Source of the DNA: JBLMYQ01 sp050260055
GTDB lineage: Bacteria > Bacillota > Clostridia > Acetivibrionales > UBA4821
DNA length: 64,000 nucleotides
NCBI GenBank assembly: GCA_050260055.1
Contig: JBLNBO010000033.1
Coordinates: 1-64,000, forward strand
Direction of reading: 5' to 3'
Numbering within the stretch: position 1 is the stretch's first letter; the number at the start of each line of letters is the position of its first letter. Positions 60,945-64,000 of the stretch are shown here, piece by piece. The position numbers and the translations under genes are program-made. The notes beneath the pieces were generated by a model. It saw only the letters and a program-made list of their open reading frames with translations. It searched no databases and was not told where the DNA came from.

Positions 60945-61838
60945 TTATGCAAAAACTTCTGCACCTTTATTATTTACATTTAATACAACAATAGTCCAAC
61001 TAGTTTTTAGATTATTAGCTATATATTTTTCCATATTTTCAGAGAATTCATCGTGATTTGAGTCTACTACAGCCATCAGTGTAGGTCCAGCCCCGCTTAA
61101 ATAGCAGCCTCTTGCTCCAAATTCCATACTTTTGGAAAATATTTTATCAAAATCAGGTATGAATCTTTTTCTATATGGTTGATGTACCTTATCTTCAAAA
61201 CCATAAGCCAAGTTGTCAAATTTCCCCGACGATAATGAAGATACAAGCAATGCCAATCTTCCAAGATTAAAAACCGCATCATTATGCGAAACAAGCTGAG
61301 GAAGTATCATTCTGGCTTTTGTTGTTGAAAGAGTAAAATCCGGAATAAATGCAACAAACTTTAGATTTGGTGGAGTTTCAATTCCAACTTGATACAATTT
61401 CTTTTCAGTCAGAACTGCTGCTCTTAATCCGCCATACATTGCAGGAGTAGTATTATCAGGATGTCCGTCAATTGTACCAGCCATAAATGCAATTTCATCT
61501 GTCGAAAAACTTTGTCCGGTGATGATATTCCCTGCCAGCAAACCTGCAACAATGCATGCTGCACTGCTTCCCAATCCTCTTGTTCCAGGAATGTTATCCG
61601 TTTGTACTATCCGGATACCTTTTGGGGTATATCCTACTAGGTCGAATATATGTTTCATCGATTTATAAATCAGATTATGCTCATTATCAAAATAATTACT
61701 ATTTGATGTGGATTCAATTTTCAAACCCGTTCCTGTCACTTCAACTTCAATTGAATTATACAAATCAAGCGCAACACCTAAACAGTCAAAGCCAGGACCA
61801 AGATTCGCTGAAGTTGCCGGTACTACAACCTTATACAT
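60945..61838 (-). CDS. thrB: Homoserine kinase ThrB (GHMP family)
   Basis: The 297-aa kinase has the GHMP motifs: PATSANLGPGFDCLG at the start, the ATP loop GTRGLGSSAACIVAGL near residue 85, and the C-terminal GAGPTLMA near 240. It makes O-phosphohomoserine for threonine synthase, or for methionine in some organisms. It lies 66 bp after hom. thrC is not in the window. Confidence 0.94.
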   Translation of the reverse strand: MYKVVVPATSANLGPGFDCLGVALDLYNSIEVEVTGTGLKIESTSNSNYFDNEHNLIYKSMKHIFDLVGYTPKGIRIVQTDNIPGTRGLGSSAACIVAGLLAGNIITGQSFSTDEIAFMAGTIDGHPDNTTPAMYGGLRAAVLTEKKLYQVGIETPPNLKFVAFIPDFTLSTTKARMILPQLVSHNDAVFNLGRLALLVSSLSSGKFDNLAYGFEDKVHQPYRKRFIPDFDKIFSKSMEFGARGCYLSGAGPTLMAVVDSNHDEFSENMEKYIANNLKTSWTIVVLNVNNKGAEVFA

Positions 61839-61904
61839 CTAACTCACTCCATTCTGATTATTCTGAGCTCCAAGTATATTTTTAAATCCGCAATACTTAG
61901 CAAT

Positions 61905-63146
61905 TTACTCAAGAATCCTTAAACTGGTAAGCACAGTCCTTACAGAGCCAATCTCTTGCACCTTCTGGACTTTCTTAATAATTTCGCTTTCTTTTTCTTT
62001 AAGAGTCTTAAAAATTATTTGTTCCGGATATTCTATTAGTTCAACAATATCAACCTTCCCAAAATTATCAATTATATACTTTTTTGCTTCTTCCTTACTT
62101 CTAACCTTAATTCTAATAAAATATCTCGCTTCTGTTTCTTCAGGATTAACAAAACTGCTTTCCGAATTGACGTTCCATACTTGTACATCATCCCATTCAG
62201 AGTATTTGACAACATCGATTATATCATTGACTACTGCGCTCGCAGTAGGAAGCTTACCTGCACCTCTGCCATAAAACATTACTTCTCCAATTGAGTCTCC
62301 GCTAACTAGAATAGCATTAAATACATCTTCTACATTTGCAAGAGCATTTGACTTTTCTACTACACAAGGACAAACCTTTGCAAGTATCTTGCCATTTTCC
62401 TTTTTACTAAATCCAATCAACTTTATTTTTGAATTAAAATGTTCTACAATTCTTAAATCTTCAACCGTAACCTTTGTTATTCCTTCTGTAGGAATCTTTC
62501 TATAATCAACATATTCTCCAAACACTATTGAAGATAGTATGGCAATTTTACGGCATGAATCTTTACCTTCTATATCATCAGTTGGATTTGCCTCCGCATA
62601 ACCTTTTAACTGTGCATCCTTAAGAGCAGTATCAAAATCCTTTCCTTCATTAACCATCGAGGAAAGAATATAATTAGTGGTTCCATTCAAAATACCTGCT
62701 ACAGATATAATCTCATTAGCCGATAAGCATTCATAAAGAGGCTTGATTATAGGTATTCCTCCTCCAACACTTGCTTCAAATTTATAATGAATGCCCTTAT
62801 CTTTTGCAATTTGCATCAGCTCCGGTCCATGTGTAGCAACGAGCTCTTTATTTGAAGTCACAACACTTTTTCCTTGCATAAGAGCTCTCTTTGTAAACTC
62901 ATAAGCAATACCAACTCCTCCGATTGTTTCAACAACAATACTCACTTCCGGATCATTGAATACATCATCTGAATTCTTTGTTATTAAATCCTTATCTGGG
63001 GAATCAGGAAAATCTCTTATATCAAGAATATGTTTAACTTGAATTGTGTCTCCTGCTTTCTTTGCAATTCCTTCTTTATTCTTTTTAAGAACCTCAACTA
63101 CACCCGAACCAACAACACCATATCCCAATACTGCAACATTTATCAT
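61905..63146 (-). CDS. hom: Homoserine dehydrogenase Hom
   Basis: The 413-aa enzyme reduces aspartate semialdehyde to homoserine. It has the NAD(P) loop VAVLGYGVVGSG, the homoserine DH signature region GILNGTTNYILSSM near residue 178 and a C-terminal ACT domain (about 340-413). The ATG at 63146, 6 nt after GGGGAG, matches the family N-terminus; the long upstream frame extension is untranslated leader. It heads the hom-thrB-lysC run. Confidence 0.95.
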   Translation of the reverse strand: MINVAVLGYGVVGSGVVEVLKKNKEGIAKKAGDTIQVKHILDIRDFPDSPDKDLITKNSDDVFNDPEVSIVVETIGGVGIAYEFTKRALMQGKSVVTSNKELVATHGPELMQIAKDKGIHYKFEASVGGGIPIIKPLYECLSANEIISVAGILNGTTNYILSSMVNEGKDFDTALKDAQLKGYAEANPTDDIEGKDSCRKIAILSSIVFGEYVDYRKIPTEGITKVTVEDLRIVEHFNSKIKLIGFSKKENGKILAKVCPCVVEKSNALANVEDVFNAILVSGDSIGEVMFYGRGAGKLPTASAVVNDIIDVVKYSEWDDVQVWNVNSESSFVNPEETEARYFIRIKVRSKEEAKKYIIDNFGKVDIVELIEYPEQIIFKTLKEKESEIIKKVQKVQEIGSVRTVLTSLRILE

Positions 63147-63208
63147 GCCAGACTCCCCTTTCACACATACGTGAAAATTAGCATCCTTTGCCTTTTTATT
63201 TGAATAAA

Positions 63209-63237
63209 AGTATATAATAATAATGTTAAATAGACAA
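63209..63237 (-). promoter_or_regulatory. Likely promoter of the hom-thrB-lysC run
   Basis: TTGTCT (63232-63237), 17-bp spacer, TATACT (63209-63214) on the minus strand, 63 bp before hom. The -35 box lies inside the arm of the cheW terminator palindrome. A small TTTCAC/GTGAAA hairpin (63159-63176) precedes the hom ribosome binding site. Confidence 0.5.
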
Positions 63238-63287
63238 TAAAAAAATACCACGGTTCATATGAACCGTGGTATTTTTTTATTGTCTAT
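63230..63287 (-). terminator. 58-bp perfect palindrome ending cheW
   Basis: The sequence is symmetric about 63258/63259 with no loop; the core reads ACCACGGTTCATATGAACCG. It includes the cheW stop codon (63284-63286) and a T run, and works as a terminator for cheW. Its outer arm also holds the -35 box of the hom promoter. Confidence 0.9.
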
Positions 63288-63712
63288 GCTGCACTATTTA
63301 TTACTCTATCAATATCAAGGACTATAAGCATTTTCTCATCTTTTTTGATAACGCCTTTTATATATTCAGGGCTTGCCTTTGTTATTATCTCTGGTGTTTC
63401 TCCAATATCTTGATCATCAACTCTAACGATTTCGGATACTCCGTCAACAATAATTCCTGCAAGCATAGAATTCATATTAACTAAAATAATTTTGGTACCC
63501 TCATCAAATTCTTTTTTTGGTATTTTAAACTTACTCCTTATATTAATAACAGCATGAACTTTACCTCTCATATTTATCATGCCTTCTATAAACTCAGGAA
63601 CATTTGGGACATGTGCAATTTCAATAGGTTTAATAATTTCTTTTACCTTTTCGATATCAAGTGCAAAGCTTTCATCCTCAATTCCAAAAACAACATATTG
63701 TTTTGTAGCCAT
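63284..63712 (-). CDS. cheW: CheW-domain chemotaxis/signalling protein
   Basis: The 142-aa protein is a single CheW domain: VVFGIEDESFALDIEKVKEI at the start, the conserved PEFIEGMINMRGKVHAVINI in the middle and GVIKKDEKMLIVLDIDRV at the end. CheW couples chemoreceptors to CheA. The partial receiver-domain gene upstream fits a signalling cluster. AAAGGGGG precedes the ATG. Confidence 0.9.
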   Translation of the reverse strand: MATKQYVVFGIEDESFALDIEKVKEIIKPIEIAHVPNVPEFIEGMINMRGKVHAVINIRSKFKIPKKEFDEGTKIILVNMNSMLAGIIVDGVSEIVRVDDQDIGETPEIITKASPEYIKGVIKKDEKMLIVLDIDRVINSAA

Positions 63713-63865
63713 AGTCAGGCCCCCTTTTCAAGGATAATTTTCCTGTTGACATTCATCATTTCATTTGTTATTATGAAATTTTATATTATTGTCTTCATAT
63801 TTATTATATCACAGGTTTTTTGTCCATGAAAGGTTTTTTTTGGAAGATATAATATTTAATTATAA

Positions 63866-64000
63866 TTAATCGATTAACTCAAGCCTTTTAATGGTTTCAA
63901 TAAGGGTGTCTCTGAAAATCGGTTTTACCAAATAAGCCTCCGCTTTCTCACTAAATGATTTCTTTATATTATCTGAATCACCTAATGCAGTTATCATTAT
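63866..64000 (-). CDS. Response regulator receiver domain, C-terminal end (cut by window edge)
   Basis: The last 44 codons of a minus-strand gene enter from the right edge. They read IMITALGDSDNIKKSFSEKA, then EAYLVKPIFRDTLIETIKRL and the stop. The T of ITA and the K of LVKP are the conserved Thr and Lys of CheY-like receivers. The protein ends soon after, so the receiver is C-terminal or stand-alone, as in CheY. The missing N-terminus should hold the phospho-accepting Asp. Confidence 0.8.
   Translation of the reverse strand: MMITALGDSDNIKKSFSEKAEAYLVKPIFRDTLIETIKRLELID

Overview
The window looks like chromosomal DNA of a low-GC, anaerobic, spore-forming member of the Clostridia. Support comes from AT-rich spacers, strong GGAGG-type ribosome binding sites, the sporulation genes yabP and yabQ, a single-chain clostridial-type PurL, a TM1266-family protein, the anaerobe-type homocysteine set (DUF39, NIL-ferredoxin, UPF0280) and many self-contained intrinsic terminators. 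A Ruminiclostridium/Acetivibrio-like host is plausible but not proven. I see no phage, insertion sequence, CRISPR array or rRNA. Most of the window is core genome, mostly on the minus strand, with small islands of unrecognised genes.

Layout. 1-5.1 kb: DivIVA-like protein, a secreted cell-wall amidase, a DUF2905 membrane protein, queH and ruvB. 5.2-14.8 kb: small unknown genes, a nucleotidyltransferase/phosphomannomutase-like fusion, a stand-alone CBM25, rarA, two related unknown genes, glmM and a patatin-like lipase. 14.9-23.0 kb: a FapA/DUF342 protein, a TM1266 protein and the purL-purE-purF run. 23.2-26.2 kb: plus-strand genes, namely an unknown, a TPR-SUFU protein and two DUF1292 proteins. 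26.4-33.7 kb: fba, a TerC-type membrane protein, speE-speB, a Na/Ca exchanger, a pseudouridine synthase, a lipoprotein deacetylase and an acidic unknown. 33.9-37.1 kb: tRNA-Leu(CAG), an acyl-CoA synthetase with a chorismate-mutase-like partner, and a small unknown. 37.2-46.4 kb: a CYTH phosphatase, then uvrA and uvrB separated by an opposite-strand block holding an orphan histidine kinase and two related helical-repeat genes. 46.6-51.4 kb: a DUF1385 protein, a second nucleotidyltransferase/PMM-like fusion and a TPR protein. 51.8-55.5 kb: rho and the yabP-yabQ-divIC-S1 cluster. 55.6-63.1 kb: a lytic transglycosylase, then hom-thrB-lysC running into the homocysteine genes and an MBL hydrolase. 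63.2-64 kb: cheW and the end of a receiver-domain gene.

The most coherent metabolic unit is the minus-strand run from 63.1 to 57.0 kb. Aspartate kinase, homoserine dehydrogenase and homoserine kinase sit with the proteins that, in methanogens, make homocysteine directly from aspartate semialdehyde and sulfide. This suggests a methionine branch that needs no O-acylhomoserine.

The most unusual signal is a family of intergenic elements of 121-123 bp (copies at 3447, 19114, 25199 and 26323, plus a half copy at 19049). Each complete copy begins at or within a few bases of a stop codon and has the same orientation relative to that gene. The copies can fold into long hairpins, and the paired bases co-vary between copies. 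Other items worth attention are a perfect 30-bp hairpin that buries the ribosome binding site of the patatin-like gene, a family of helical-repeat genes with a shared long leader, a two-gene family with a DYxxC motif, and two PMM-like fusions that have lost the metal-binding loop.
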